Both the position numbers and the translations under genes were made by a program. A stretch of DNA of 64,000 nucleotides from Actinobacteria bacterium HGW-Actinobacteria-2 (GTDB taxonomy: Bacteria; Actinomycetota; Actinomycetes; Propionibacteriales; Propionibacteriaceae). The notes below the pieces were generated by a model. That model was not told the DNA's origin. It ran no database searches and saw nothing but the letters and a program-made list of their open reading frames with translations. Within the stretch, counting starts at the first letter, position 1; each line of letters starts with the position of its first letter. The stretch covers positions 62,001-126,000 of the forward strand of contig PHEY01000005.1 of NCBI GenBank assembly GCA_002841335.1, read 5' to 3'. This document shows, piece by piece, positions 1 to 11,678 of this stretch.

Positions 1-232
1 GGAACGCGAACGGCGGATAGGGAAGCGCCGCATACGTGTCGGCACCGCTGTCGGTGGCGGCCTTCAACGAGTTCCGATAGATGTCCAGATCGAAGAAGAA
101 GTGCGGCTCAGGGGCACCCCAGAAAAGCACCCAGGTCGCCGCGATGGTCAGCGCGAGTCCGCCGAGAAACACCATGCCGACTAGACGTTGGCCTGTCTCC
201 GACCGGGCTGCCACGCCCATCCTGTCTCCCAT
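1..232 (-). CDS. GT87/DUF2029-like membrane glycosyltransferase, N-terminal part only
   Basis: Reading the minus strand from an ATG at 230-232 gives an open frame that runs off the left edge (77 codons visible). It has a basic N-terminus, one hydrophobic segment (about residues 21-37), then an acidic luminal-loop motif DLDIYRNS and an aromatic/proline motif YPPFAF. That order is typical of the first transmembrane helix and catalytic loop of GT87 polyprenyl-phosphate mannosyltransferases. An in-frame ATG at 218-220 is an alternative start. It lies downstream of rmlA on the same strand, which fits a surface-glycan locus. The family call rests on about 77 residues, so it is tentative. Confidence 0.5.
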   Translation of the reverse strand, partial: MGDRMGVAARSETGQRLVGMVFLGGLALTIAATWVLFWGAPEPHFFFDLDIYRNSLKAATDSGADTYAALPYPPFAF

Positions 233-265
233 CGACCTAGCCTCCTCCGTGCCACGCGGAACGCG

Positions 266-3563
<3,298 letters not shown>

Positions 3564-3616
3564 ACGCGTCCGACACCGCCTCGGGCTTCGTAACCCCCAT
3601 AATCGCGCTGGTATTC

Positions 3617-3628
3617 TCGACGCGTCGA
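3617..3628. promoter_or_regulatory. 12-bp perfect palindrome before the CDP-ribitol synthase gene
   Basis: TCGACGCGTCGA is self-complementary and lies 30 bp before the ATG at 3659, inside the 95-bp gap after rmlCD. A strong ribosome binding site (AAGGAGCTGA) directly precedes the start. The palindrome could be an operator, or a chance GC-rich match; no matching second copy was seen. Confidence 0.3.
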
Positions 3629-3658
3629 TATGCCTATTCGGGCGACTCAAGGAGCTGA

Positions 3659-5086
3659 ATGCAGACCTACGGTGTGGTGCTCGCCGGTGGCGTCGGTGCC
3701 CGACTGGGGCTCAGCGTCCCGAAGCAGATGATCAAGGTGGCCGGAAAGACCATCCTCGAACACACCGTGGCCACCTTCAACGCGGCCTCCGAAATCGACG
3801 AGGTGATCGTGATGGTCACCCCCGGATGGACCGAACGAGTCGCCACCCTGCTCGGTGACCGCTACCCGAAGGTGGGCCGCATCCTCGAAGGCGGCTCCAC
3901 CCGCAACGAGACCACCCGGCGAGTGGTGGATGCCCTGGGCGACACCGAATGCAAGCTGCTGCTTCACGACGCCGTCCGTCCGCTGCTCGATCAGCGGATC
4001 ATCACCGAATGCGTCGAGGCCTTGGACAACTTCGGCGCTGTCGACGTGGTCATTCCCTCAGCCGACACGATCGTCACCGTCGACGACGAGGACATCATCA
4101 CCCATATCCCCAACCGAGCCACCCTGCGTCGCGGCCAGACCCCGCAGGCGTTCCGACTGTCGGTGCTGCGCAGCGCCTACGAGCTGGCCGTCGAGGATCC
4201 CTACTTCAACGCCTCCGATGACTGTGGTGTCGTGCTGAAGTACCGCCCGGACGTCAAGATCAAGTGCGTTCTCGGCGCCGAGCACAACATCAAGGTGACC
4301 TATCCGGTCGATCTGTTCATCGCCGACAAGCTCTTCCAGCTCGGCTCGGAGTCCTCCGCTCACCGGACCCGCGACGAACTGCACGAAGCGTTGGCCGGCA
4401 AGACCATCCTGGTCTTCGGCGGCTCCTACGGCATCGGCGCCGAGATCGCCCGCCTGGCCCGTGATGCCGGCATGAACGTGATCGCCCACGGTCGCTCCAC
4501 CACCGGTCTGCACGTCCAGGACGCCGCGTCACTGGGCGCAGCGCTTGACGCAGCGGCTACCAAGTACGGTGCCGTGGACGCGGTGGTACTGACCGCCGGC
4601 GTCCTGCACGTCGGCCCCTTGGCCGAGGCCAGCGATGAGGTGGTGACCGAGTCGATCGCGGTGAACTACACCGCCGCAGTGAACGTGGCGCGGGCGTCCT
4701 ATGAGCACCTGAAGGCGAGCAAGGGCCACCTGCTGCTGTTCACCTCCTCGTCCTACACCCGCGGCCGCGAGAACTACGCGCTGTACTCCTCGACCAAGGC
4801 CGCCCTGGTCAACCTCACCCAGGCCCTCAGCGAGGAATGGTCCGAGGTGGGCATCCACGTCAACGTGGTCAACCCCGAACGGACCAACACGCCGATGCGT
4901 CAGCAGGCGTTCGGCCAAGAGCCGCCCGACACGTTGCTGCCGGCCGAACTGGTCGCCCAGTCGGCGATGGAGATGATCGCCTCCAACGCCACCGGGTTGG
5001 TCATCGACGTTCGCCGCGAATCGCGTGGCCGAGCGCGCAACGCTGCTCCCGCGCTCCAGTGGGAAGACCCCGAAGCCAGTAGTTAG
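3659..5086 (+). CDS. Bifunctional cytidylyltransferase / SDR reductase, probable CDP-ribitol synthase (Bcs1/Acs1-like)
   Basis: Residues 1 to about 235 are an IspD/TarI-type cytidylyltransferase (LAGGVGARLG at the N-terminus, PKQ, DAVRP, a conserved GQTPQAF). Residues from about 245 are a short-chain reductase (GGSYGIG near residue 254, YALYSSTKAA active site). This domain pair is known from Haemophilus capsule enzymes, where ribulose-5-phosphate is reduced to ribitol-5-phosphate and activated to CDP-ribitol. The ATG has an ideal AAGGAGCTGA upstream. Two polyol-phosphate transferases follow, which is the expected destination of CDP-ribitol. Convergent with, and overlapping by 4 nt, the next gene. 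Erythrulose or another polyol cannot be excluded. Confidence 0.82.
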   Translation: MQTYGVVLAGGVGARLGLSVPKQMIKVAGKTILEHTVATFNAASEIDEVIVMVTPGWTERVATLLGDRYPKVGRILEGGSTRNETTRRVVDALGDTECKLLLHDAVRPLLDQRIITECVEALDNFGAVDVVIPSADTIVTVDDEDIITHIPNRATLRRGQTPQAFRLSVLRSAYELAVEDPYFNASDDCGVVLKYRPDVKIKCVLGAEHNIKVTYPVDLFIADKLFQLGSESSAHRTRDELHEALAGKTILVFGGSYGIGAEIARLARDAGMNVIAHGRSTTGLHVQDAASLGAALDAAATKYGAVDAVVLTAGVLHVGPLAEASDEVVTESIAVNYTAAVNVARASYEHLKASKGHLLLFTSSSYTRGRENYALYSSTKAALVNLTQALSEEWSEVGIHVNVVNPERTNTPMRQQAFGQEPPDTLLPAELVAQSAMEMIASNATGLVIDVRRESRGRARNAAPALQWEDPEASS

Positions 5087-6699
5087 GCCTTGGCTTCGAG
5101 TGCGGCCGACACCGCCGCATCGAAGGTCGCCAGGTTCTCGCTCAGCGCCGACTCGCCGAGGTAGTAGGCCCGGACCGCAGCACGCTTGGCGGCCAACTCG
5201 TCGGGACCCAGCAGTCGCGCCACCGCCTCGGACGGATCACTGCCGAGCACCAGGGGAATCGCCGCCTCAGACAGGGGCGTGCGAGCAACCGGTGCGGTGA
5301 CCGCCGGCAAGCACAGCACGAAGGGCTTGTCGGTGAACAGGTAATCCGGCACCAGGCTGGAGTTGTCGGCGATCATCGCCGTGGACTGGTTCATGCACTC
5401 GAACGCGGTCAGCGCGGACGCCTGACTGCTCCCCCGATGTGCGCCACCAGCGGCAGCCAGCAGCTCGTCGACCTGTCGGATCAGCACCCGCGAGGTCGCG
5501 TCCCGGTACGACAGCGGATGCGGTCGGAAGATCACCGTGGCCCCGGCCGCCAGCAGCGCATTGACGATGGCTGCGCCGTGGTCGAGCGAACTCAACTGCA
5601 TATCGGTGATGCTGCCGCGCCAGGTGGGGGCATACAGCACCGTCGGTGGCTTCCCCACCCCGGAGTTGCGGTGCAGAGCACCCACCAGCTGGGGGCGTCC
5701 GATCACCACGAACTTCTCCGCCGGGATGAGCACGCCATGGTCGGCGTAGCGCTGGGCACCCGCCGGTCCGGCCACGAAGATCTGGTCGTAGATCGCGGTG
5801 AACGCCGCGTAACTCGACGGCTTCTCGCTGTCGCCGTGCCCCAGATGGACGTGCCGCAGCGCCGGGTAGCGCACCATGTCGGCATTACGTGCCTCGTTGT
5901 TCACGTAGAACACCGTGGTCAGCCCGGGCACGAGCAGGAACTCGATCGCCTCCACCGACTCGGCGTACACCACCGGCAGCTCACTCACCGCGGCGGCGAT
6001 GGGCAGGAAGCTGGGTTCCCGCACGATCAGCACCCCCTTGGCGCCCGAGCGCGCCAACAGCCCCAGCCACAGCTGCAGTTGGTAGGCGCCTTCGTCCGGC
6101 CCGGAGTAGTAGACCGCGTATCGGGGCGCGTACGCGGCCAACGCGGCGCGTACCTCTTTGGCGTCCACGCGGCGACGGACCCGCACCAGGTGCGCGGCCG
6201 CCAGTAGGCCGCCGGCCGCCGCCACCAACACGACCACCACGATCGTCACCGGCTCACCGATCAGCCCGGACGCGCGCAGCGCGATCGTCACCGCGGACAG
6301 GCAACTGGCGACGAGCATCGGGGTGGACAGCCGCGCCAACGGCGGACGCGTCCCGCCCAGAAGCACCGCCCGCACCCGCGGACGAATCGCCCGATCAACA
6401 CGGGGCTGCACCAGGATCAACGCCACTGCGATCAGGACGGCCACGGCCGTGCGCAGATCATCGACCGCCGGTTTCATGCCGAGGGCGACCACCATCGCGA
6501 CCAACGCCGCCCCGGCGGTCGGAGTCGCGGACCCGCGACCCTGCCACCAGAGCATGACGGCCGCCAAGACGGTCACGATGCCGGCGAACAGCGGTTGACC
6601 GGCGAACACCAGGGCGATCACGACCAGCGCGCCGAGCCAGGCCAGCAGCCGTGGCAGGACCCGTCCGAGCACTCGTCGGTAGCGATCCCACAGATACAC
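5083..6699 (-). CDS. CDP-glycerol/CDP-ribitol polyol-phosphate transferase family protein (TagF/TarL-like)
   Basis: Transfers polyol-phosphate units from a CDP-polyol to a membrane-linked acceptor. The 538-residue protein starts at a GTG behind AAGGGGGC and has about 170 residues of membrane helices. The family motifs follow: LGHGDSEK, VIGRPQ, LYAPTWRG, FRPHP and MIADNSSLVPDYL, which contain the catalytic His and donor-site residues of TagF. The membrane-spanning N-terminal half is unlike short peripheral TagB/TagF proteins. Its neighbours are the CDP-ribitol synthase and a second paralogue on the other strand. Whether it is the primer or the polymerase cannot be told from sequence. Confidence 0.82.
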   Translation of the reverse strand: MYLWDRYRRVLGRVLPRLLAWLGALVVIALVFAGQPLFAGIVTVLAAVMLWWQGRGSATPTAGAALVAMVVALGMKPAVDDLRTAVAVLIAVALILVQPRVDRAIRPRVRAVLLGGTRPPLARLSTPMLVASCLSAVTIALRASGLIGEPVTIVVVVLVAAAGGLLAAAHLVRVRRRVDAKEVRAALAAYAPRYAVYYSGPDEGAYQLQLWLGLLARSGAKGVLIVREPSFLPIAAAVSELPVVYAESVEAIEFLLVPGLTTVFYVNNEARNADMVRYPALRHVHLGHGDSEKPSSYAAFTAIYDQIFVAGPAGAQRYADHGVLIPAEKFVVIGRPQLVGALHRNSGVGKPPTVLYAPTWRGSITDMQLSSLDHGAAIVNALLAAGATVIFRPHPLSYRDATSRVLIRQVDELLAAAGGAHRGSSQASALTAFECMNQSTAMIADNSSLVPDYLFTDKPFVLCLPAVTAPVARTPLSEAAIPLVLGSDPSEAVARLLGPDELAAKRAAVRAYYLGESALSENLATFDAAVSAALEAKA

Positions 6700-6836
6700 G
6701 CCAGCCCCCTTTTGCAGCCGCCCAACAGCCTAGCGAGCCACCACGTCAAGGCGGTGGCACCCCCGCCCGAGTTGAGCCACGGCCGCGCCCGCGGAGCGTG
6801 TTAGGTTAGGCGTCGCCGTACGCGAACAGGAGGACG

Positions 6837-8549
6837 ATGAAACCATCGACCAGCCTCCGGGCTCAGTTACTGCGTGGACTCCGGGCGGTTGACGCCCGCA
6901 CCTTGGCGGTCAGCGGCCTGGCTCTGCTCATCTTCTTCGCCGCGATCGTGCTGCCGTCCGTTCTTGCGCCGACGGCGATCCTGCTGCTGGGCGTCGAGTT
7001 CGCCTGGTCGGCCTATCGGGTGTTGCGTTACCGCGGCGAGCGGACCGAACTTCGACTCGGCGCGGACGCTTTGGCCAGGGTGGTGGTGGTCGGCGCAGTC
7101 TGCGTGGCCGCGGCGCCGCTGGGCGGCTGGGTGCTGGTGGTCGGCCTGGTGGTCGGCCTGCTGACGCTGTTGGAGCAGGCGCTGCGGCTGCCGGTGGAGA
7201 CCGCGTTGCCGATGGCGGCCAACATCGACGGCGTGGACGTCCCGGTGCCGTCCATCGGCTTGGCCAATGCATTCCACCTGGTCAATGTCGCTACGGCGGT
7301 GACATTGGCGCTCAGCCTGATCCCGGGCGTCCCGGCGATCATCGCAGCCGTGCTCGCCGTCGCCAGCCTGGCATTGGCCGCAGCGATGTCGTTCCAGGCG
7401 GTGCGCTATCTGTACCGGCGCACCCGGTTCGAAGCCAAGCTGCCGGGGCTGATGAAGAAGCTGGCGCCCCAGTTCGCCTTCCATTGGCACGCTCCCCGCG
7501 GCACCGCCTACCAGGCCGCGATGTGGCTGCCGTACCTCGACCGCCTCGGCGTGCCGTACTTCGTGCTGGTGCGCAGTCGCGACAACTTCGAGGAGGTGCG
7601 CAAGCTCACCTCGGCGCCGGTGATCCTGCGGCTGCGCCTGGAAGACCTCGATCCGATCGTCTGCCCGAGCCTGAAGGCGGTGTTCTACACCAACACGGCG
7701 GTGCGCAACTCGCACATGATCCGGTTCCCGCATCTGCGCCACATTCAGCTCAACCACGGCGACTCCGACAAGATCACCAGCGTCAGCCCGACCTTCCGCC
7801 AGTACGACAAGAATTTCGTCGCCGGCCAGGCCGCCATCGATCGTTTCGCCTTGCACAACGTGGCGATCCTGCCCGAGCAGATGGTCATCGTCGGACGTCC
7901 GCAGCTGGAGAAGGTCGTCCCGGCCACTACTGGGATCGACCAGATCACGGCCCCGCGGGTGCTCTACACCCCCACCTGGTCAGGGTTCTACGACGACTCC
8001 GACTACAGCTCGCTGCGTGGCGGACGGCAGCTGGTCGAGAAGCTCCTGGAGCGCGGCTGCACGGTGGTGTTCCGCCCGCACCCCTATGCGCGGCTGAAGT
8101 CGATCAACGCCGAGGCCTGCAAGCAGATCATCGAAATGCTCACCCAGGACGGGCTGACCAGCGGACGCCAACACGTCTTCGGGCCGAAGGCGGAGACCGA
8201 ATGGTCGGTGATCGACTGCTTCAACGGCTGCGACGCCATGATCACCGACGTGTCCAGCGTGGCCTCGGACTTCCTGATCGCCAACAAGCCCTTCGCGATG
8301 GCGGCGGTGTCCAGCCACGGCGACGACTTCGTGGCCAGCTTCCCGCTGACCAAGGCCGCCTACGTTTTCGACGTCGCCAAGGACGGATCGACCAGCGGAC
8401 TGGACGAGACCCTCGACGCGCTGCTGGGTGCCGACCCGAAGGCCGAGGAGCGCCGCTCGATCCGGCGCTACTACCTCGGCGACATCGAGCCGCAGGATTG
8501 CGTGGCGCACTTCGTCAGCCAGGCGCGCGCCGCTCTCGCCGAGGCCTAA
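6837..8549 (+). CDS. Second CDP-polyol phosphotransferase (TagF/TarL-like)
   Basis: A 570-residue paralogue of the gene to its left, divergent from it across 137 bp. Helical segments occupy roughly residues 15-190. The catalytic part then shows LNHGDSDK, VIVGRPQLEK, LYTPTWSG, FRPHPYAR and MITDVSSVASDF. The start has AGGAGG 5 nt upstream. Two such enzymes beside one CDP-ribitol synthase suggest a primase/polymerase division of labour, as for TarF/TarL, but assignment is inference. It ends 3 nt into the convergent GT2 gene. Confidence 0.82.
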   Translation: MKPSTSLRAQLLRGLRAVDARTLAVSGLALLIFFAAIVLPSVLAPTAILLLGVEFAWSAYRVLRYRGERTELRLGADALARVVVVGAVCVAAAPLGGWVLVVGLVVGLLTLLEQALRLPVETALPMAANIDGVDVPVPSIGLANAFHLVNVATAVTLALSLIPGVPAIIAAVLAVASLALAAAMSFQAVRYLYRRTRFEAKLPGLMKKLAPQFAFHWHAPRGTAYQAAMWLPYLDRLGVPYFVLVRSRDNFEEVRKLTSAPVILRLRLEDLDPIVCPSLKAVFYTNTAVRNSHMIRFPHLRHIQLNHGDSDKITSVSPTFRQYDKNFVAGQAAIDRFALHNVAILPEQMVIVGRPQLEKVVPATTGIDQITAPRVLYTPTWSGFYDDSDYSSLRGGRQLVEKLLERGCTVVFRPHPYARLKSINAEACKQIIEMLTQDGLTSGRQHVFGPKAETEWSVIDCFNGCDAMITDVSSVASDFLIANKPFAMAAVSSHGDDFVASFPLTKAAYVFDVAKDGSTSGLDETLDALLGADPKAEERRSIRRYYLGDIEPQDCVAHFVSQARAALAEA

Positions 8550-10822
8550 CCCGCCGAGGGCCGCAACCCCGGTGCGGCAGCCGGTCCTGGCGGCATCACT
8601 CGGGCGTCGATGTGTACCGTGCCCGTGCGGGAGACCAGGCAACGCCACCGCCGTTCGCCGACGAAGTGGACGTTCGGCACCGCGGCCAGGTAGCCCGGTG
8701 CGGCCAGGACCTTCACCGGTTCACGTCGCCCAGCCAGCTGCGCCCACAGGTCGTAGCCGCCGTCGACCTGATCGGCCAGCTCCAGCTGCCACCCGTCGGC
8801 CACCGTGGTGGCCGGGATCGAGCCCTTGGCCGACTTCAGCCACACCTTGGTCACCGCGGCGCCCCCGGCAGCGCAGGTCGCCAGAGACAGCGCAGCGCGC
8901 GAGCCGTCGAAGCGCACTGCGGTGAGCTCGACATGATCAGCGGGGGTGCTCAGCAGCACCTGGCCCTCGTCATCGGTGGTGAGCAGCACCGATCCCGCCG
9001 GCTGATGCACCAGGCCACGCAGCGGCACCCAGCCTGCGTCGTCCGAACGAGTCAACCGATGAGACTGCCCTCGGGAGCGACCGAGCCGGTCGAGCTCTGC
9101 GGTCGCGATGACGGCTCGGGAGCCCACCACCGGGAACTGCACCCGTCCCTCGTCCAAGGCGACCTCGGTCATCTCACCGCCAAAGGTGAGCTCCACACCT
9201 TCGGGGATCAGCCGCGAACCCGTCACCCATGCCGGTTCGGGCGCGATCGTGATGGTGACCGCATCGGTGACGACCCCCGGCCGCAGCCAACAACCCGCTA
9301 CCGCTGCCGCGCCGAGCCGACTGGCGGCGAACCACCGGGTGCCGGCCGGGAGCGGGTCGGTGAACGCGAGTTCGCCCACCGTGGTGCGCACCCGCAAGGT
9401 CGCCGACGAACCGGCCGCGGCGAGCGCTGTCACCGGCACCTGCGCCACGAAGTGGGCGCGAGGGTAGGACAACAGGGTGTGGCCGTCACCGAACGGCGCG
9501 GCGGACGCGTCCACCTCGGCGGCCACCTCAGCGACCAGCGTGCCGTCAGCCGAGCACACCTGGACGACGTGAGCGATCTCGACGCCCGCCTCGTCCAACC
9601 CGGGCAGGTAGTGACGTCCGCCGATCAGCAGCGCGTCGGGCTGCCAAGCCGCCTGAAGGAACTCCGTGCGCATCGTTGCGGCGTCGAGCGCCACCTCCCG
9701 GCGCGGAGGAAGGTCACCGGCGGTCAGCGCCGGTTGCCAGAACACCCGTTGACCCTCGACGACGAAGCGCTGCTGCGCCGGCTCGAAAGCGCCGAGCTCC
9801 CGCCACCGCACCAGATCATCGTGGCGATCCTCGCGCAGCAACTCCAGGCTGAACGCCTTCGCCGAGGGCAGCAGCGGCAGGAAGCGGTCGAGCTCGGGCA
9901 GCCGAGCGACGATCTCGCGGAGCTGTGCCCAGTAGTCGGCCTCCACGATCGAGGCGCTGTCCAGATACCAATGGACGTGGGTGCGGTAGACGGTGTCGAG
10001 CCAGGCCGTCCGGATCGGCTCCGGCGTGCCGTCCTCGGCGAAGTAGTCCAGCGTCGCCCACCACGCCAGCGCCCGCGCCTGCAGGTCGGCGATGGTGTGG
10101 GTCTGTTGACTGGTGGAGGACTGATCCTCGCGCAGGCGCCACTCGTACACCGGATCGGCCAACGACACGATCCCATTGGCCTCAATGAGCAGTCGGGTGA
10201 CCAGAGGCTGGTCCTCGTAGACCACCCCTTCGCGGAAGGCGCCGCCGGCGGCGTCCCAGAACGACCGACGTAGCAGCTTGCTGGCCGCGTAGAAGTTCCG
10301 CACCAACTCGGGCCGCTCGCTCAGCGACGCGAAGTACTGGTCGCTGCGATGCAGCTCACTGCCCCAGCGCGGAACCCACTTGCGGACGCTGGTGAAGCGG
10401 GCCAGCGGACCCATCACGATGTCGGCGTGGTGCTTCTCGGCGGCGGCCACCATGCGTGCCAACGCCTTCTTGGGCAGCCGATCGTCGGAGTCGATGAAGA
10501 ACAGGTACTCCCCGGTGGCGCTCTTCGCCGCCGTGTTGCGTGCCGCACCTTGCCCCTGGTTGGTCTGGGTGAGCACCTTCACTCGGCGATCGGAGGCGGC
10601 ATAGTCGGCCAGAATCGTCGGCGAGGAGTCAGTGGACCCGTCGTCGATGACGACCAGCTCGACGGCCACGTCGCCTTGACTGAGCACACTGTCGAGGCAT
10701 TCGCGCAGGTAGGCCGAACTGTTGTAGACCGGAACCACCACACTGACCAGCGGACCCCGAGTCGAGCGGGCGGCCAGCAGCCGATCCCGCACCCGTCGCA
10801 ACACCGTCTTCACCTGTGACAC
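8546..10822 (-). CDS. Large GT2 family glycosyltransferase with long C-terminal region
   Basis: Residues from about 22 to 250 are a GT-A fold transferase (VSVVVPVYNS, DDGSTDSSP, an FFIDSDDRLP DxD region, NxxAxxSAxGE). About 500 further residues contain no motif I recognise and look beta-rich. The overall layout, GT-A domain plus long accessory region, recalls wall-teichoic-acid glycosyltransferases such as TarS, and the location beside polyol-phosphate polymerases supports decoration of that polymer. This role is inference. GTG start with AGGAGGGCAG upstream; convergent with the preceding transferase. Confidence 0.78.
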   Translation of the reverse strand: MSQVKTVLRRVRDRLLAARSTRGPLVSVVVPVYNSSAYLRECLDSVLSQGDVAVELVVIDDGSTDSSPTILADYAASDRRVKVLTQTNQGQGAARNTAAKSATGEYLFFIDSDDRLPKKALARMVAAAEKHHADIVMGPLARFTSVRKWVPRWGSELHRSDQYFASLSERPELVRNFYAASKLLRRSFWDAAGGAFREGVVYEDQPLVTRLLIEANGIVSLADPVYEWRLREDQSSTSQQTHTIADLQARALAWWATLDYFAEDGTPEPIRTAWLDTVYRTHVHWYLDSASIVEADYWAQLREIVARLPELDRFLPLLPSAKAFSLELLREDRHDDLVRWRELGAFEPAQQRFVVEGQRVFWQPALTAGDLPPRREVALDAATMRTEFLQAAWQPDALLIGGRHYLPGLDEAGVEIAHVVQVCSADGTLVAEVAAEVDASAAPFGDGHTLLSYPRAHFVAQVPVTALAAAGSSATLRVRTTVGELAFTDPLPAGTRWFAASRLGAAAVAGCWLRPGVVTDAVTITIAPEPAWVTGSRLIPEGVELTFGGEMTEVALDEGRVQFPVVGSRAVIATAELDRLGRSRGQSHRLTRSDDAGWVPLRGLVHQPAGSVLLTTDDEGQVLLSTPADHVELTAVRFDGSRAALSLATCAAGGAAVTKVWLKSAKGSIPATTVADGWQLELADQVDGGYDLWAQLAGRREPVKVLAAPGYLAAVPNVHFVGERRWRCLVSRTGTVHIDARVMPPGPAAAPGLRPSAG

Positions 10823-10854
10823 CTGCCCTCCTGGTGCCTCAGCCTAGAGGCTCG

Positions 10855-11601
10855 CTACGGCGATGCCAGCGAACCCATCACGGCGTCTCTGACCCTGACC
10901 GCGAGCCGGGGATCGTCGGTGAAGAAGCCATCCACATCGGCGCGGATCAACGTGGTCATGCGCTCGGCGGTGTTGGCCACCCATACTCGGACAGCGAGCT
11001 TGCGCAGGTGCGCCCGTCGTACCCAACCCGCGCCGCGGAAGAGGCGGCGGTCAGGGTGCAGGCCCGAAGCTCCCAGCGCCTCGGCGGTGCGCAGCGGACG
11101 GATCAGCGGACGGGAGTAGATCAGCGACACCTCGGCGTCCGGGGCCAGCGCCACCAGGCGCCGGACCGAATCCGCCGAGAACGAGGAGTAGACCGCGCGG
11201 CGGCTCATGCCGGCCTCGGCCACCGCAGCCAGCACAGCCTCCTCCAAGCCGGGGTAGTCGATCTCGGAGTTCTTCAGCTCGATGTTCACCCGCAGCGGGG
11301 TCGGCGCGACCAGCGCCAGCACCTGTTCCAGCCGCGGGATCGACTCGCCGGCGAAACCGTCAGCGCCGCCGGACGCGTCCAGGGCGAGCAGCTCCGCCAG
11401 CGTGTGGTCCTTCACCCAGCCGTGGCCGTTGGTGGTGCGTTCCAGAGTTTCGTCGTGAATCACCACCGGATACCCGTCGCTGCTGAGTTGGACGTCGAAC
11501 TCGATCCCGTCCGCACCGACGTCGATCGCCACGGCGAACGCTGCCAAGGTGTTCTCGGGGGCTTCGGCCTTGGCGCCACGATGGGCCCAGATTTCGACCA
11601 C
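10855..11601 (-). CDS. Glycerophosphodiester phosphodiesterase family protein
   Basis: Hydrolyses glycerophosphodiesters to glycerol-3-phosphate and an alcohol. The GTG at 11601 was chosen because AAGGAAGG lies just upstream and it places the catalytic WAHRGA motif at residue 4; the longer open frame adds 20 unsupported residues. Conserved APENTLAAF, a GADGIEFDVQ metal-binding motif and HDETLERTTNG are all present, so the enzyme should be active. No signal peptide is visible, implying cytoplasmic action. It may recycle glycerophospho units from lipids or from the adjacent teichoic-like polymer pathway. Confidence 0.9.
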   Translation of the reverse strand: MVEIWAHRGAKAEAPENTLAAFAVAIDVGADGIEFDVQLSSDGYPVVIHDETLERTTNGHGWVKDHTLAELLALDASGGADGFAGESIPRLEQVLALVAPTPLRVNIELKNSEIDYPGLEEAVLAAVAEAGMSRRAVYSSFSADSVRRLVALAPDAEVSLIYSRPLIRPLRTAEALGASGLHPDRRLFRGAGWVRRAHLRKLAVRVWVANTAERMTTLIRADVDGFFTDDPRLAVRVRDAVMGSLASP

Positions 11602-11678
11602 GTCACCCTTCCTTTCGGTTGCCGATTCGATCCTAGGCCAGCCACCACCGGCGGGGTTCAACAGCTAGAGTCGGACGG

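Noticed and set aside
6801-6811. TTAGGTTAGGC resembling one half of a DtxR/IdeR iron box before the second TagF-like gene
   Set aside because: Only one half-site is present; the mirrored half is absent and no iron gene is near.
7484-10273. A 929-codon plus-strand open frame across the second TagF-like gene and the GT2 gene
   Set aside because: It is out of frame with, then antisense to, two well-supported genes and has no recognisable domain.
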